Part shown: positions 1 through 12,178 of the stretch, piece by piece | Position numbering within the stretch: position 1 is the stretch's first letter | Layout: each line of letters opens with the position of its first letter | Assembly: GCA_009363875.1 (NCBI GenBank) | Contig: CM018688.1 | Location: forward strand, 57,575,001 to 57,639,000 | Direction: 5' to 3' | Length of the DNA: 64,000 nucleotides | Source of the DNA: Mikania micrantha | Taxonomy: Eukaryota; Streptophyta; Magnoliopsida; Asterales; Asteraceae | The notes under the pieces: model-generated | The model's input: the letters and a program-made list of their open reading frames with translations, nothing else | Database searches by the model: none | What the model was told of the DNA's origin: nothing | Made by a program: the position numbers and the translations under genes

Positions 1-648
1 AACAATTATAAAAACACGTGATTAATAGATAAGAACCTGTGATTACTATGTTTTTACAACTCAAAATAATTTTGTTTTCATCTCAACATTAAGTGGTATG
101 CAATTTTTGTTAAAAGTTCAAATAGGTAAAAAAATACAACTTAAAACTATGGGAGAGAACAGTGTTGTAGAAGTCACACTTTAAAACTATATGAATTATG
201 CTGGTATGTGTAATCTGACCTAATTTTTTGTTCATGGTTTAACCTTTTTTTGGTTTGAAGTTTAACCTAATTTTTGTTCGGATCAGAATCACTCTTCCAT
301 CGCTTTGTTCTTTGAAGCTGACACAGAAATAGGTATGCCTCTACAACCTGTTTTAGTTATGTATGTTATGTTACTAAAATCAGAGATTGAAGCTCTATTT
401 GGTTCAAATTGGTCATGTTCTATTTGGTTTAAATGGTTTAAGTATGTATGATCTGTTTAACTATGTATGTATGTTAATCCAAGTTAATGTGCTCATATGT
501 AGATGTTAAATGTTAATTCAAAGTAAGCAAATCATTTCTATTCAATTATGACTTGCACATGTAAATTTTTGAGATTTAATAATAAAAAACATGCATAAAA
601 AGTTTAATTTATGTCATAAAAATTCAATTTGTGTTTGTTTGTTTAAAA

Positions 649-700
649 TTGTTGATAACCCCTACTCCCCCCTATTGTTGATAACCCCTACTCCCCCTAT
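649..700. repeat. 26 bp tandem duplication
   Basis: Two adjacent, nearly identical copies (649-674 and 675-700) of a unit containing TTGTTGATAACCCCTACT followed by a C-run. This is a simple local duplication with no recognised function. Confidence 0.85.
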
Positions 701-954
701 TTTGCAAATGAACTAAATCAAGGATTGAAGCACAAAGCTATGAATCACATATCATCACTCATCATAAATAGCTTCAATTTTTAAATAATTAGATCAGACT
801 GGTGTCATTTTTATACTAATCTGTTTGCGTATTTTTTATGTTTTAAATCTGCATATATGTGTGTATATGTATGTTTTAAATCTGGTTTTTGTTGGGGAGT
901 TGAGTGAGGTGATTGATAGTGGCTTTAGCCCTAAAATGGATATATGTGTGTGTA

Positions 955-1063
955 TATCATAGTTATCAAATGCGTAAGGCGCTCTCAAGGCGATTGATCC
1001 CCGCCTAGGGCCTAGGCGTTAAGCGCCAAAAAAGCGGGGCCCTGAGAAAAAAACCGCCCTTTC
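955..1063. repeat. GC-rich repeat patch, possible MITE fragment
   Basis: A compact GC-rich island in AT-rich surroundings with overlapping inverted motifs (AAGGCGCT, GCCTAGGGCCTAGGCG, AAGCGCC). Similar CGCC/GCCTAGG motifs occur in the MITEs at 8547-8722 and 23941-24263, so this may be a decayed relative. No terminal repeats or target duplication could be placed. Confidence 0.35.
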
Positions 1064-1800
1064 CAAAAAAATTCTAAAATAAATTCTAAAATAAAAAATA
1101 AGACTAGATTTCCAAAAAGTTCTCACTAACCAAACACAATGTTCAAAAGAAGAATCCCTTCCCCTTTTGACAATTTCCTTTGTAGGTGTGATTATTTGTT
1201 GTTAATCTACTGAAACTTTTGTTAACTTGCTTTGTATGCTTATTTAGGCAAATCAAAATTGAGCTTTGAATTTGTCTCTTACTAAGAAGAAGTAGTTTAT
1301 CAACTCAAACTCTGGATGTCACTTATATTTTAAAAAACTATAGATTCATTAAACCATCTTAATCTAATGACATATAATCGGTGACAGTACATCAGGTAAC
1401 ACTCTTTTGATTTATGTTCACCCCAACACCCCTTATCAAGCACAAGCATTAGAAGACCCAATTTAATGAAATCAATTGTAAGAAACATTAGAGTCATATG
1501 AGTATTGCTTTTACTTATGCTGTCCAAAAATAGATTAATTGATTGGAAAATCATGATTAGGTACTAGCGGCAAGTTAGTACTTAACTTAATGTTTGTAAT
1601 CCAAATTAAATCATGAATCCTCCATAATGGCATACAAATAATAGGAAAGTAATCTCATTACATAGATAATTCACACCTAACTTTGTACATAAAAGAAGAA
1701 CACTATCTATTTCTTGAAAGTAGTGATAAATTTCTAAAATATGAACACCGCGAGAGAAAGGATGTTGTTGCCGCCGCCGCATCGCGCGTGTTTCCGACTA

Positions 1801-1801
<1 letters not shown>

Positions 1802-1854
<53 letters not shown>
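1802..1854. repeat. (TA)n microsatellite
   Basis: An uninterrupted TA dinucleotide run of about 53 bp. ORFs crossing it on both strands encode only Tyr-Ile repeats and are not genes. Confidence 0.97.
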
Positions 1855-1856
<2 letters not shown>

Positions 1857-2449
1857 CTATATATCTCCACTAAGTATAAATTATGTTTTTTTACCATTTA
1901 AAATGATAATAATAACTTATAACAAGTGATATTTAAAAGCATTATTTAAAATTCATAGTTTGGTTTTACAGCCTAACATACTAATGATTTATACATATAT
2001 ATTTTCTTTTCAATGTTACATAACTAATATTTTGTTTTAAGAAGATAATTTACAGAATTTAAAATATTTAATTTAGATACGATATTATAAAATTTATCAA
2101 CAAATTATTTAAACCACAAATCTTTTAATATTGGTTCTTTAATTTAAACGTTCTTAAAAAAAAACTATTTTAAACTTATTTAACAATTACAAATTTAAAT
2201 ATCTTTAAAGCATTTAAATGGATTTCATTTTAAAGATATTTCAACTTTAGTATATATACTTAAAATTAAGTGTAAAGCTTGTACCATAAAACAAATAAGA
2301 AAAACTTTTATTGCTTTAAATAAAATAAACATTCAACTATATCATCAAACAAAAACGAACTCTATGACCTATCTAAACTTTAGAAATTCGTTATAAACTA
2401 TAACTATTTGAACTTACATATAATGAACTATATATAGGTTGTTATTAAA
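1855..2449. other. AT-rich DNA, nothing recognised
   Basis: Very AT-rich sequence without coding potential or clear repeats. It may include the decayed 5' part of the LTR that ends at 3209, but no LTR start was found. Confidence 0.5.
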
Positions 2450-3209
2450 CTTGTTGGACAACTTGAGCTACTGTTTGATTATCTATTGCAAATCTATCAA
2501 ACTCGTCAAGAGGTGAGTCTTCATAGCCCCTCTTTTACTTGTTTTGAACTTTTGGGGTGAAACATGCTATCTTTGAACTTATCTTAACTTCTAAACATTT
2601 TCATGTGAACTTAGCTAATGACTTTATAGTTTGTGAACTTTAGTTAAGGATAGGCATTGATCACATTCATTTTAGTGACTATGATAGATATATTGGACTG
2701 ACCATCCCACCGTTGTTTGATTTACCCTTCGGGGGAAGCTCACGGTGATAGTTTGCTAGCTTTGAGCATTGTTTGGAGTGCTAAACATTGGTCAAACATC
2801 ATTTGTTAACATTGATGATCTGCTTTACTTGCTAGTTCATTTTAACTATGTTCATTACGCTGTGTGTTCATATATGACATCATTTATAACATTTTTATAA
2901 ACATATTTTGGGTGTGAGTATTCAAACCTATGAAACTCACCAACTATTCGTAGTTAACACTTGATTTTAAACATGTTTCAGGTGGAAATGACAAGTTAGC
3001 TATACTAATGAGCTTGGATTAGCTTACATTTAATTTGTGTTCCATGTAATAGAATTGAAAGGATGTAACAGTTAGGGTTTGATAATTTGAAACGATGTAA
3101 TGAATGTTTGAATTAAATGTATGAACTATTTACAACTTTATACATTGTGCTATGAACAATCTACACTTCGTGCCGCCCCGATGTTTCCGCCATCGGTCGG
3201 GGTGTTACA
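2450..3209 (+). mobile_element. Gypsy-type LTR fragment (3' part)
   Basis: The block ends in CGGGGTGTTACA, a typical end of chromovirus-like gypsy LTRs. It shares landmarks, in order, with the other gypsy LTRs in this window: GGTGAGT followed by a CCCCTCTTTTAC tract (about 2511-2540; compare 7743 onward), AACTCACCAAC (about 2935), then TTTCAGGTGG (about 2980). No primer binding site follows and no 5' terminus was found, so it is a truncated or solo LTR. The start is approximate. Confidence 0.55.
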
Positions 3210-3460
3210 TCTTGGGTTCAAACCTTGTTGGATGCAATTAATGGATATCTAGGTGAATGAACGAATAAGGGCTTTAATCCCGGTTTTGAACCTAATGGGG
3301 GCAAGGGTTTACGGATTCCATCCGGTTACCGCGTATCTGGGGGCATACTTGTCTCAAGGTCGGAGATCAATGAATCGATCTTAGCTATCAATCGTCAGGA
3401 TAACTGAAGTTAGCACGACGAGATAGTTTAACTACCGTTCAAAAAAATAAAAAATAAAAT
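3210..3460 (+). mobile_element. SINE-like element, 5' end missing
   Basis: A pol III B-box-like sequence GGTTCAAACCT lies at 3215-3225, and the block ends in CTACCGTTC followed by an A-rich tail (3441-3460). The SINE at 19525-19723 ends in a similar ACCGTT plus A-run. The 5' half with the A box is absent because the block abuts the LTR end at 3209. No target duplication was found. Confidence 0.4.
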
Positions 3461-4439
3461 AGGCTTGTGAGAGAGGGTATCTAACCTAGCCATGTAGATT
3501 ATATGGATTGGTAAGGTTTTAACGACTTAATTTATAGTCATTCTTAATTAACCTTGTTATGACTTTTTTATATAATTTTCTTTCGTTTTTTAGCGATGGA
3601 ATTTTTTTACAACTTTTCTTGGGTTTAACAAGACTTATAGCATGAGAAAGTTGCATAGAAGATTGTAGAGAGAAAAAAATTGGTAAACAGACCGAAGCGT
3701 CAAAGATTGGCAATTTTGCTATGCAACAACGTAAATGGATTGTAGAATATTAAGGCTTATATATGTAGGCAAAACAAGCTTATTAAAAAGTGTTAAGTTG
3801 TTTATTAGAGTCGCTCAAAGTTTCATATAGGTAGAAAGATGTTGCTCTCAAATACTTTTGACCAGAGCACTAGGTATAAATTGTTGTTTGCTTTGAAACC
3901 TTCAAACTTTTGAAATCGTATTAATCAAGAGCTTTCACCACAACTATGTGTGTAAACGAATTAAATAGTCTCGAGAACTACTTGATAGTGAATGGTAAAA
4001 AGCTCAAACAAGACTGGTTCTAAGATCGAGTCGTGAAATAATATAGCTCATCTATATATAGAGCTCAAGCTTGAGCTTTACATATCAAGCTCAAGCTTGA
4101 GCTTTACATATTGAGCTAAAGTCGGTTCACAAGCATAAACGAGCTTTTTATATAAATAAATTTTATTTATATTAGATACTGTTTTTATGCAAAAAAAAAT
4201 ATTGTAAATATAGTGCTTACCAAAACAAATGAAGCCTTGACAAACTCTAACTCCTACAAGTTGAAAGAAACATCGATAGGATGGGTTTGTCCTTTGGAAA
4301 CCTTTTGTCTCCAGAAGGCTAAATGCTTCCAAAGAATAGCCCATCTTTCCTATGACCAAGACTGAAGACAAAGCTTCCGTAGATAGCAAAACATCATAAG
4401 ATAATCAAGCGGCAATGGTTAATGCCTCACACATGTTAT
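3461..4439. other. Intergenic DNA with paired palindromes
   Basis: No convincing gene. The minus-strand ORF at 4078-4389 shows no domain and is mostly low-complexity. The only structure is the pair of 16 bp palindromes at 4062-4103. Confidence 0.5.
4062..4103. repeat. Two 16 bp perfect palindromes, period 26 bp
   Basis: AGCTCAAGCTTGAGCT occurs at 4062-4077 and again at 4088-4103, separated by TTACATATCA-type spacer. Related GAGCTC/GAGCTT sequence continues to about 4145. Arrays of this kind occur in subterminal regions of some plant hAT elements, but no element ends were found. Confidence 0.75.
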
Positions 4440-5219
4440 TCTAAAAATAAACATTAATGATCCGTATTTGACTTGCTCTTCTGAAGATAACATTTATGGT
4501 TTTAGTACGAATGTTCTTCTTAAGACGTCAAAAGACTATAATGGTCCCGAAGATCTCCAAAGCTTTGGATCACAAAGATTCAAAGGAAACCAAAGCTTCA
4601 AATGAACATCAACTTCAGATGCACGTTAGCTTCCGATGCACAACTTCTTCCAAGTACAAAAGACTGCTAACCAACATTATATGTCGATGCTGAAGCACAT
4701 TTGACAAAGATTGCAGAATGGACTCTAGATGTATGAACCGCATCAGAAGACATTCCGGTGTTAGTCAGAAAAACAGTTTACAACTCCCATAGAAGTAGTG
4801 TTTACAGAAGATTTGTTAACGCATTCAGGATTAACATAATTAATTCATTTTGTATTTAGGAATTTAATTTAAAATCTAATAAGTTGTTTTTACTAATTGT
4901 AATTGATGTGGCTTGTCTTGCAAACCACAATAGCATACTCGAATAAGTTCATCCTCGTATTCCTACAAGGAAAACAGTTGTAGCTCAGGTATATAATCTC
5001 TCAATGTAAACCATTTGGTATGTGGATTGTATCTATCTTGTAAACTTTCAGTTGTTTAAAGTAATGTACTCTAAACTTTAAAGTAATCTTTTGTGTGTGT
5101 ACTATTCTCATGCTTTGCTTGAGTTTCTATGAGATCTTATTAACAAATATTCTACGTTTCTTAACTTGTATTCAGTAGACAAGTGTGACGTGTTGTTCAA
5201 GTGAGCAACCCATCCAACA
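4440..5219 (+). mobile_element. Diverged Sirevirus-type copia LTR relic
   Basis: The right end reads GAGCAACCCATCCAACA and is followed after two bases by a decayed tRNA-Met primer binding site. The young element at 26856-39051 has the same arrangement (AGCAACCCGATCCAACA, then TGGTATCAGAGCC). Upstream are GTTGTAGCTCAGGTATATAA (compare GTTGTAGCCTCGGCTATATA at about 27438) and CTTCCGATG/CTTCAGATG motifs. The sequence is strongly diverged and the 5' boundary is approximate. Confidence 0.6.
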
Positions 5220-5221
5220 AG

Positions 5222-5234
5222 TGGTATAAGATCT
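5222..5234 (+). other. Decayed tRNA-iMet primer binding site
   Basis: TGGTATAAGATCT here corresponds to TGGTATCAGAGCC at 27683-27695, immediately after an LTR ending CCAACA. Downstream sequence to 5675 shows no gag; the internal region is lost or unrecognisable. Confidence 0.55.
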
Positions 5235-5239
5235 TTGGC

Positions 5240-5675
5240 TCTAAGAATTGTAAGACTAACCATATTTAAGTCATCTTATGTTTTTATGCTATTATCTCAC
5301 ATACTGTTCGACATCAGCCCCACATGGGTTCACTATGAGGACTTTTGATATAACATAGAGATACCTAACAAACATCCTGTGATATACACAATCAAAGCAG
5401 TTATACAAATATTACTAAGCATATCATAATTTGGGAAAGTTTCAATAACAATTCCCCAATGTTTATAAACTTTAAAAGAAAAGGGGTTTTAAGCAACTCA
5501 CTTAGATTGATGTAAAATTGATAAACAGTGCCCAACGTTTGTAATTTTAATTCTTGAATTCAAAATATGTAATTGATTAGTGTTATGTGAGCTATTTATA
5601 CTTAATTTGGTTTATCGGAACTTTCCTTGACAGATAGTGACAAGGATATAGTAAACTGAATCATTGAGATGATCC
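5240..5675. other. Non-coding stretch, nothing recognised
   Basis: AT-rich sequence between the relic LTR and the solo LTR. It may be the untranslated leader of the lost copia element. No ORF, RNA or repeat could be supported. Confidence 0.4.
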
Positions 5676-6042
5676 TGAACTTTGACACCCCGTAAAATCC
5701 AGGTCAGCATTTGTTTTAATTAAATGTTTATTTAATTAATAATTGTATATGTGGCACTAAAATTAGTTTAATTTAGTGTGACACGTGGCATGACAGTACA
5801 AACACCGACGCAAACACGATAATTCGGTGAATTATCGCAACACGCACACACGTGTCTAAGAAAATACGAACGTTGGTGAACGTTTAACACATCGTGTGAC
5901 CAAACACTAGAAACCTCACGAAACGCTCAAACATTGAACTTGAGAGTTCAAACGATGTCGAACATAGTCCATAAGCGTGAAAACGTAGAAAAACAAGCCA
6001 AACCATTGAAATTGGGCTTATTGGGCTCTGCCGAGACTCGTC

Positions 6043-6161
6043 GCGGTACGCTAAGGATCCCAAAGAGGCCCATGGCGGTACGCGATGGATGGGCGGGGGA
6101 TTTGAATCCCGAAATTCATTACGGTACGCCAAGCACCTTTTTGAAAGGCTTGGCGGTACGC
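6043..6161 (+). promoter_or_regulatory. Cluster of GGTACGC motifs upstream of LTR TATA box
   Basis: Four copies of (G/A)CGGTACGC lie at 6043-6051, 6075-6083, 6121-6129 and 6153-6161, ending 24 bp before the TATA box. Related TACGC motifs occur in the LTRs at about 58477-58538 and 61751-61826. The position suggests a U3 enhancer, which is inference. Confidence 0.5.
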
Positions 6162-6184
6162 GACAACATCCAGACGCCAAAATC

Positions 6185-6193
6185 TTTATAAAA
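6185..6193 (+). promoter_or_regulatory. LTR TATA box
   Basis: TTTATAAAA, followed by a pyrimidine-rich region with many CT stretches, consistent with the U3/R promoter of the solo LTR. Confidence 0.5.
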
Positions 6194-8546
6194 CCAAGAC
6201 CATTATGCCTACTCTACCCCCTTTCATCATTTCTCTTGCTTCTACACATCTTCCCTCGACATTTTCTTTTGCAAATCACCAAGAACAACCCTTGGAAGCC
6301 ATTGGAGGACCTCTTGAAGCTCACAACTTGGTAGTGGAAGCTTTTCATCCACAAAGGAGCTTGAAGACCCCATCACCACCTTGTTGCTGCACAATCTCGA
6401 CTGTCCAGAAGCTCCGGGAACTGTTGAACCCATCATCCCGACCATTTGAAGCATTTGAAGGTAGTTTCCATGAGTTCTATGCACTCAACACACACACAAA
6501 CACACATGCAAGGTCTAAAAGCCACATGCATGCACCACACCAACACATGCACGAATTTTTGAGGATTTGAATCTGGGTTTGATGATGTTTCTATGATTAA
6601 TGATGATCTAGATTGATTAGAAGATGTGTTATGACGATCCATGATGATGTAAATATGTATAATGCATGATTTGTTCTTAGATGATCAAAATGTCAACATG
6701 CATGCATGATCTATGGCTTGATGGATGATTTGGGTATTCAAGTATATTATTGGTGTTGTTAGTGGCATGTTACATGATTTGTTATCATTATAATGGTCAA
6801 AATATGATTCATTGTTGAACTTACTATTTATAGTAACTTTTATGCTATAGCATGATGATATAGATGGAAATATGAACATGCATGTGAATAGAAATAGTAT
6901 TGGAATGATAATATGATGTTATGATGCAAAGGAAATTGATTTGGGATTTGATTGGGGTCATTTTGGACCTAGTTACTATTTATAGTAACTTTTGTGACCT
7001 AAATCTTGCTAAGTGATGATTTAGGTGAAATAGGTATGTTTAGATGATGATTAAAGATATAATATGATGTTATGTGGTATGAAAATGGTTTAGAAATGTT
7101 AGAATAATCATGTGATGGGTATTTATCGTAGTTACTATTTATAGTAACTTTATTTTTCGAAAACTCAATTTTGAAATGCCACACATGATTTAAACATGCT
7201 AAATGACTTCACGAGATGTAATGGGATTATTGTATGCTAAGATAGATGAATCTTGATGATAATCTTGTTAGATATGGAAACTTTCATTTTTAGGAAACTT
7301 TAATGTGTAAAACTGACTTATATGTTTATGTGAACGCATATGACAACGTGCTATGTGTTAACATGATCACGTAGGACTAACGAGCATGCTAGAACCCTAA
7401 AAAACAACTTGTGTTATAGAACTTGCTATAAATGGAAACTTGCTATGAATAGGAAGTTGTCCACGAACGCGACTTGCGCTTTTTCGCACACAATAAGCAC
7501 AGTCACGAAAGTTACACGAATCACAACCAACACATGGTTCACCAACGGGTCGTTGACTTGACACGGTCAAACACGGTGAATGTGGACCGATACGGACAAA
7601 CATAACAACCGAGGGTTGTTAAGCACAAACACGAGCACGAACACGGACACTTACACGAACTTACGTAAGCTATATGATATAGGTAGCCGGTGACCGACAC
7701 CTCTACGACGCAGGAGCTTACGCTCGCACTTTCCGATTATTACTAAGGTGAGTTTACGGCCCCTCTTTAACTCTTTTACAACTTTTCAAATAGGGGGAGA
7801 ATACTTGTTGAATCGAGTCAAGCAATTACTATTTATTCAAACATTTTGTGTATGCTGGTTTATTAGACAAATATAAGTGTTGTAATCGTAACAAGCCCTC
7901 ACAAAGTCTTACCATTAATGTACAAACAACGAGGTGAGTTTGAATAGATCTGTTTAGGTGTGACGAACCCCATGTGGCACAATACTGACTGGAGGTCGGG
8001 ACACGTGAAATCTCGACCTATCTTGCCATGTTGTTACGATACATGGGGGAGGCAAGGACTAACAAGTCTAGTTCGGTAGTGACGTACTGACACTTGGAGC
8101 CTAGGGCTCGGGACTAATCTAATAAACAACATGACACACGTTTTCTGATTATTATCTATGTATATCAAAACCTGTGAACTCACCAACCTTTATGTAGACA
8201 CTTTTTTCTTAAACATGTATTCTCATGTAACTGACAGGCATATGGATTCAGGAAACACACCTAAGGAGACAAGCATAGGAACTGCATACCTTTATGTCAT
8301 GTCATTTTGATCAAACAATTTTAATCTTTGTTATGTATTTTAAACAATGTAGTGTCTGCCATCTTATTTTTCCGCTGCATTTCAAACATACTATTTTCCG
8401 CTACAATACTAATGTATTTTCCGCTGCTTAACTATATAAACTGTTTGGTTGTGTTTATTACAAACCTTGTGTTTTCAAACGCATATAGAGTCGTTCTATA
8501 TGACCATGAGTTGTGATTCTGGCACGTCACACCCATGTGAACCACT

Positions 8547-8722
8547 GTTGCAAAAGTCGGTCTCCAAGGCCAAGTACTCGCCGAGTACTCGCTCCAAGGA
8601 ATTTCCCGAGGCCGAGTACTTTCTGAGTATTACCCGAGTACTCCCGCCTAGGGCCGAGTACTCTCCGATTACTCGCTCGAAGGAGCTATTCGGAACTAGG
8701 AGCGCCTAGCGACTTTTGCAAC
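8547..8722. mobile_element. 176 bp MITE with 13 bp terminal inverted repeats
   Basis: The ends GTTGCAAAAGTCG (8547-8559) and CGACTTTTGCAAC (8710-8722) are perfect inverted repeats. The interior contains about six CGAGTACT(C)-type palindromic motifs plus GCCTAGG. No convincing target duplication could be defined. It sits in the 3' part of the solo LTR, so it inserted after that LTR or its parent. Confidence 0.75.
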
Positions 8723-8774
8723 CTTGATGTGAACTGACACCACACATGGGAATTTGGGGGTGTGACATGAACTT

Positions 8775-10424
8775 TGTTCGTGTTTGGAATCAATTTGAGA
8801 TGATTATCAGTTAACTTGTGTTACCAAAATTTTTGTGTTCGATTAATTATTGGATTTTTATAATTGTTTTATTTAAAATTGATGTGAAACAGAATTCCAT
8901 GTTGAATGTGCAATTTTAGTAGGATTCCAGATGGAAATCAGGTTGTCGGATTGTGAAATGAATTGTATAACGGAGTTTTGAACGTGAAATATATCAAGAA
9001 TAAGTCTCCCAGATCTAAATAGGGCCATCGGATTGCGAAACGGAGTCCAGAACATGAAATCAAACAAATTACGGTTTGGCCAGAAAACCATCGCTAGAGG
9101 GTTGCCGGCGGTGGCCGGAATAGTCGCCACCAGTATCGGCTCCACCGTGACATCGCTGAAGTTTGGCCGTAATCCGGCTAGAAGGTGGCTAGAAGCAGTG
9201 GTGTGACGGCAGTCTGGTAGTCGGCGATGGTGCGGCAACGGCTCGGTGGCCTGGGTTGCCATCAAGACGGTGACTCATTGTCCTTGGTATCGATCGAGAC
9301 GTGGTCGCTACCATGGCCAAGTGTTTTTGGCAACGCCGGAGTGTTTTTGGCAAAACCGGATGACATCCAAGTCGCAACTTGGTTGTAATCGGTAATTCCC
9401 GAAAATCACCACGGAGGAGCCACGAATTCCCGATGGTGTGATAGTCGCGACCTACCGGGCGCTAGGCATTCCCGAGAATGGGTGACCAGGACTTAGACGA
9501 AATGGTTTTCCGCGTTTTTCTCGATTTGAGATTTGACATGAAAGCACACCAAAATTAAATTTTTTAAGCTGATTTTTTGGTTTTCTTGAATCTTGACATT
9601 GATTACCCGCTACGATTTGTTAGAAATAATGTTTAGGATTGTCTTGAGCTCCATAAGCGAAAGAAAAGGACTATGGTCGAATTTGAGTGAAAAGGTAAAA
9701 TTTTTGTTGACTTGAAAAGTTAGCTATTTGATTCTTATACTTTCTTATCTTCTTCATCAATATTGGTTAGCTAATGGATTTTTAGAAGCCTGATGAAACT
9801 TGATTGTTGGCTTATGTATGAAAAGGGTTTGAGATCTTGTTGATTTTGCGATTTTCATGATTGTTTGCTTGGAGTTTACGTGTGTATCATCTGAAAATTC
9901 CTACTATTTATCAACTACTATCGTTATGCTTCCATTTACATTCCATTATGCATATAATGTGATTAGGGAGTTTGGGCTGTCAAGAACTTTCCAATTACAT
10001 ACGTTTAATCGCCTTTTCGCAAATTTCGTGATTTGACTTATCAAAACCTATGGATTCCTTAATTGAGGTATGTTATTGATATACATTGCTTTAGTATGTC
10101 GTATGAGTTATATTAGTTTGTTTTGACCTTTGAATTTGGTTTTGGTTATTGAATTCTCATGGTTTTGACATTGCCATTTCGCGTAATTCGGCAATTTTGC
10201 GTAATGTCTTCTAATGTGTGTTCCTTCTTACAATTTCCTTTGGCATACACATTTATTCATATGGATGTATATGTTCAATTGTAATTACATTAATTTAGTA
10301 ATTAATTCAAAAATTTAGGAAATTACATTGCAAAAAAGAACGAAATGTCATTGTCTTCTTCTATTAAAGAAATTCCGTCCAGAATTTGATTGAAACTTAT
10401 CTATAGTTGACTGTATATGAAAAC
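8775..10424. other. Intergenic DNA, no gene supported
   Basis: Flank between the solo LTR and the copia element. The region 9060-9500 is GC-richer and gives minus-strand ORFs (8873-9265, 9189-9377) without recognisable domains. GTGTTTTTGGCAA is duplicated at about 9320-9355. Confidence 0.45.
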
Positions 10425-11310
10425 TGTTGGGAATTGTGGTAACCATTTTAAAGTTTTAATTAATCATATTAATTATAAAATCAGATTTTCGATAGCGGAA
10501 GCGTTTAGGTTAAACATTTGTTTCATAAACAAAATTTCCAAAACTAGGAATCCAGTTACATACGAATAAACGAAAACAACCATAGGGTGTTTAGAATTGA
10601 CCTCAATGAAGAACCTCCAAAAACACACCTGGGATTCAATAGTAGTCTCGCTAGATGACTTGAATCACAAACCACGATCTCTATCGTGTATCACCGCAAC
10701 AACCGCGTGCTCCAAAACCACCCTTGGTGGTTCGACTATGGTGTGGTGGTGCTTGGTGGTGTGTGGCCGAAACCAAGAGGAGAGGAGAGAGAGGGGGTCG
10801 GCTGAACTAGAGAGAGGAGAGGGAGAGTGGGTGAAAGAGTTCATGAAATGTGTTGTTGGATCTACCTTTTAAAGTCAAAATAGATTCATAAAAATAGGAT
10901 ATTGGATTACCAATCCAAAATTGGTTTCCCACCCTTTTTATTTCACATATTATTTAAATTTAACTCTTTTAATTTAATTAAAATCTTTTAGTAATTAAAC
11001 TATTTAATTACTACTCTCAATATTACTAGCTAACAATTAGTTAGTAACATTTAATCAAATTTCTAAAGTTTAACTAATTAAACTTTATCAATTTAATTAT
11101 AATTAATTATCACAATAATTAACTCCTCCAATATTATTATTATTTCATAAATAATAATAGTAACACCACTTTATATAATTCGTGAAATTGAATATGTCTA
11201 AAACAAATTTTAGACATAATCACATTACTATCTTCCAAAGTGTAACTCTTTGAATCGTACCTCGATAGCAACGTTGATATTATCGGTGATTGGATATCAC
11301 ATATCCAACA
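10425..11310 (-). repeat. Copia 3' LTR (minus-strand element)
   Basis: 886 bp, starting TGTTGGGAATTG and ending ATATCCAACA on the plus strand, with short inverted termini TGTTGG/CCAACA. ORFs in it, for example at 10597-10872, recur in the other LTR and are not genes. Confidence 0.93.
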
Positions 11311-11323
11311 GACCCCCACTTGG
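11311..11323 (-). other. Polypurine tract
   Basis: GACCCCCACTTGG on the plus strand reads as an A/G-rich tract (CCAAGTGGGGGTC) directly abutting the 3' LTR on the coding strand. This is the normal plus-strand primer position. Confidence 0.8.
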
Positions 11324-12178
11324 ACGATTTATCGCATAATTCCTTCAACGTAGACAGTGTTGGACACCTAGCTGCATCGCGCTGCCCCTAGCAGGGTATG
11401 ACTTCTAAAGTCAACAAAACTTTTAGTTCAAGTAATCATTTACTTAACTAAAATTATAGCCATGGTAACCTTTTTCTATACATCCTTTCTAACTGATATT
11501 CTTTGAGCATAAGACATGGATCAAAATTCATTCTCATATGTTTTTCAAACATTCTGATTCTCATTCTCCAATTTAAAATGGTCTAACAAACTACTCTTAG
11601 TTTGAGCGCGACCATGCATTTACACCAGTTTTAATTAACGAGGGCGCCAGAATATCATCTCGATCTTAATTATATAAGAGTATAGAATTCCTTTGGCATC
11701 ATATAACTCCCACTTAGTTTCAGAACCATTCCCAATCAAATATCCTTATTACTGCCCATTTTCAAAACAACGTTAGATAATATCAAAGAATGACCTTAGA
11801 CTAATGTCAGTTCTAATATTCTCCTTAGGTCTAAGGATATATATAGATCATACCATATTCAAAACTTCTTATGACAATGATCCATGAAGAACGTTTTGAA
11901 ACGAGTTACGTCCGACATCATTCTCTAATGTATGTCTATGAATCTTGGTCCTCAACCCTTTGAGCTTTTATAAAATAACCAAGCATTCAAGTAGTCTTAA
12001 TTTAGATTAATTCTCATGAATTTGATCGACTACGGACATTTAGAATACCATATTCAAGGATAATAAAACGTACAAAATATCGAATAAAGAAACAATATTT
12101 ATTATGCATTTAACCATTAGATCAAATTAAATATCCAATGTAACTTAATTTCGAAAGCACCCAAATACTAAATACAGA

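Larger units (their letters stand above)
1..1801. other. AT-rich intergenic DNA, no gene seen
   Basis: No open reading frame here has a recognisable domain, and the short ORFs are low-complexity. The stretch holds a 26 bp tandem duplication and a short GC-rich repeat patch, listed separately. I see no RNA gene. Confidence 0.6.
5683..8767 (+). mobile_element. Solo gypsy (chromovirus-like) LTR, about 3.1 kb
   Basis: The block starts TGACACCCCG and ends GGGGGTGTGACA. Both sides carry the same 7 bases TGAACTT (5676-5682 and 8768-8774). Gypsy elements normally duplicate 5 bp, so either the boundary is shifted by two bases or chance extended the match. Inside are a TATA box (6185), a GGTGAGT motif (about 7746), GAACTCACCAACC (about 8175) and other landmarks shared with the LTRs ending at 3209 and 60376. 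No primer binding site or coding region follows, as expected of a solo LTR left by LTR-LTR recombination. A MITE interrupts it near its right end. ORFs within it are not genes. Confidence 0.7.

Noticed and set aside
1683..1929. ORFs on both strands around 1700-1930
   Set aside because: They consist largely of Tyr-Ile repeats from the (TA)n microsatellite; no protein domain.
5884..6642. Several overlapping ORFs on both strands, up to 121 residues
   Set aside because: They lie in the solo gypsy LTR, have no domain, and compete with each other in different frames.
8873..9377. Minus-strand ORFs of 130 and 62 residues
   Set aside because: GC-rich simple sequence without recognisable domain or splice context; not supported as a gene.
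10597..10872. 91-residue ORF and its relatives at 17471-17784
   Set aside because: They are within the two copia LTRs and present in both; LTR sequence, not a gene.
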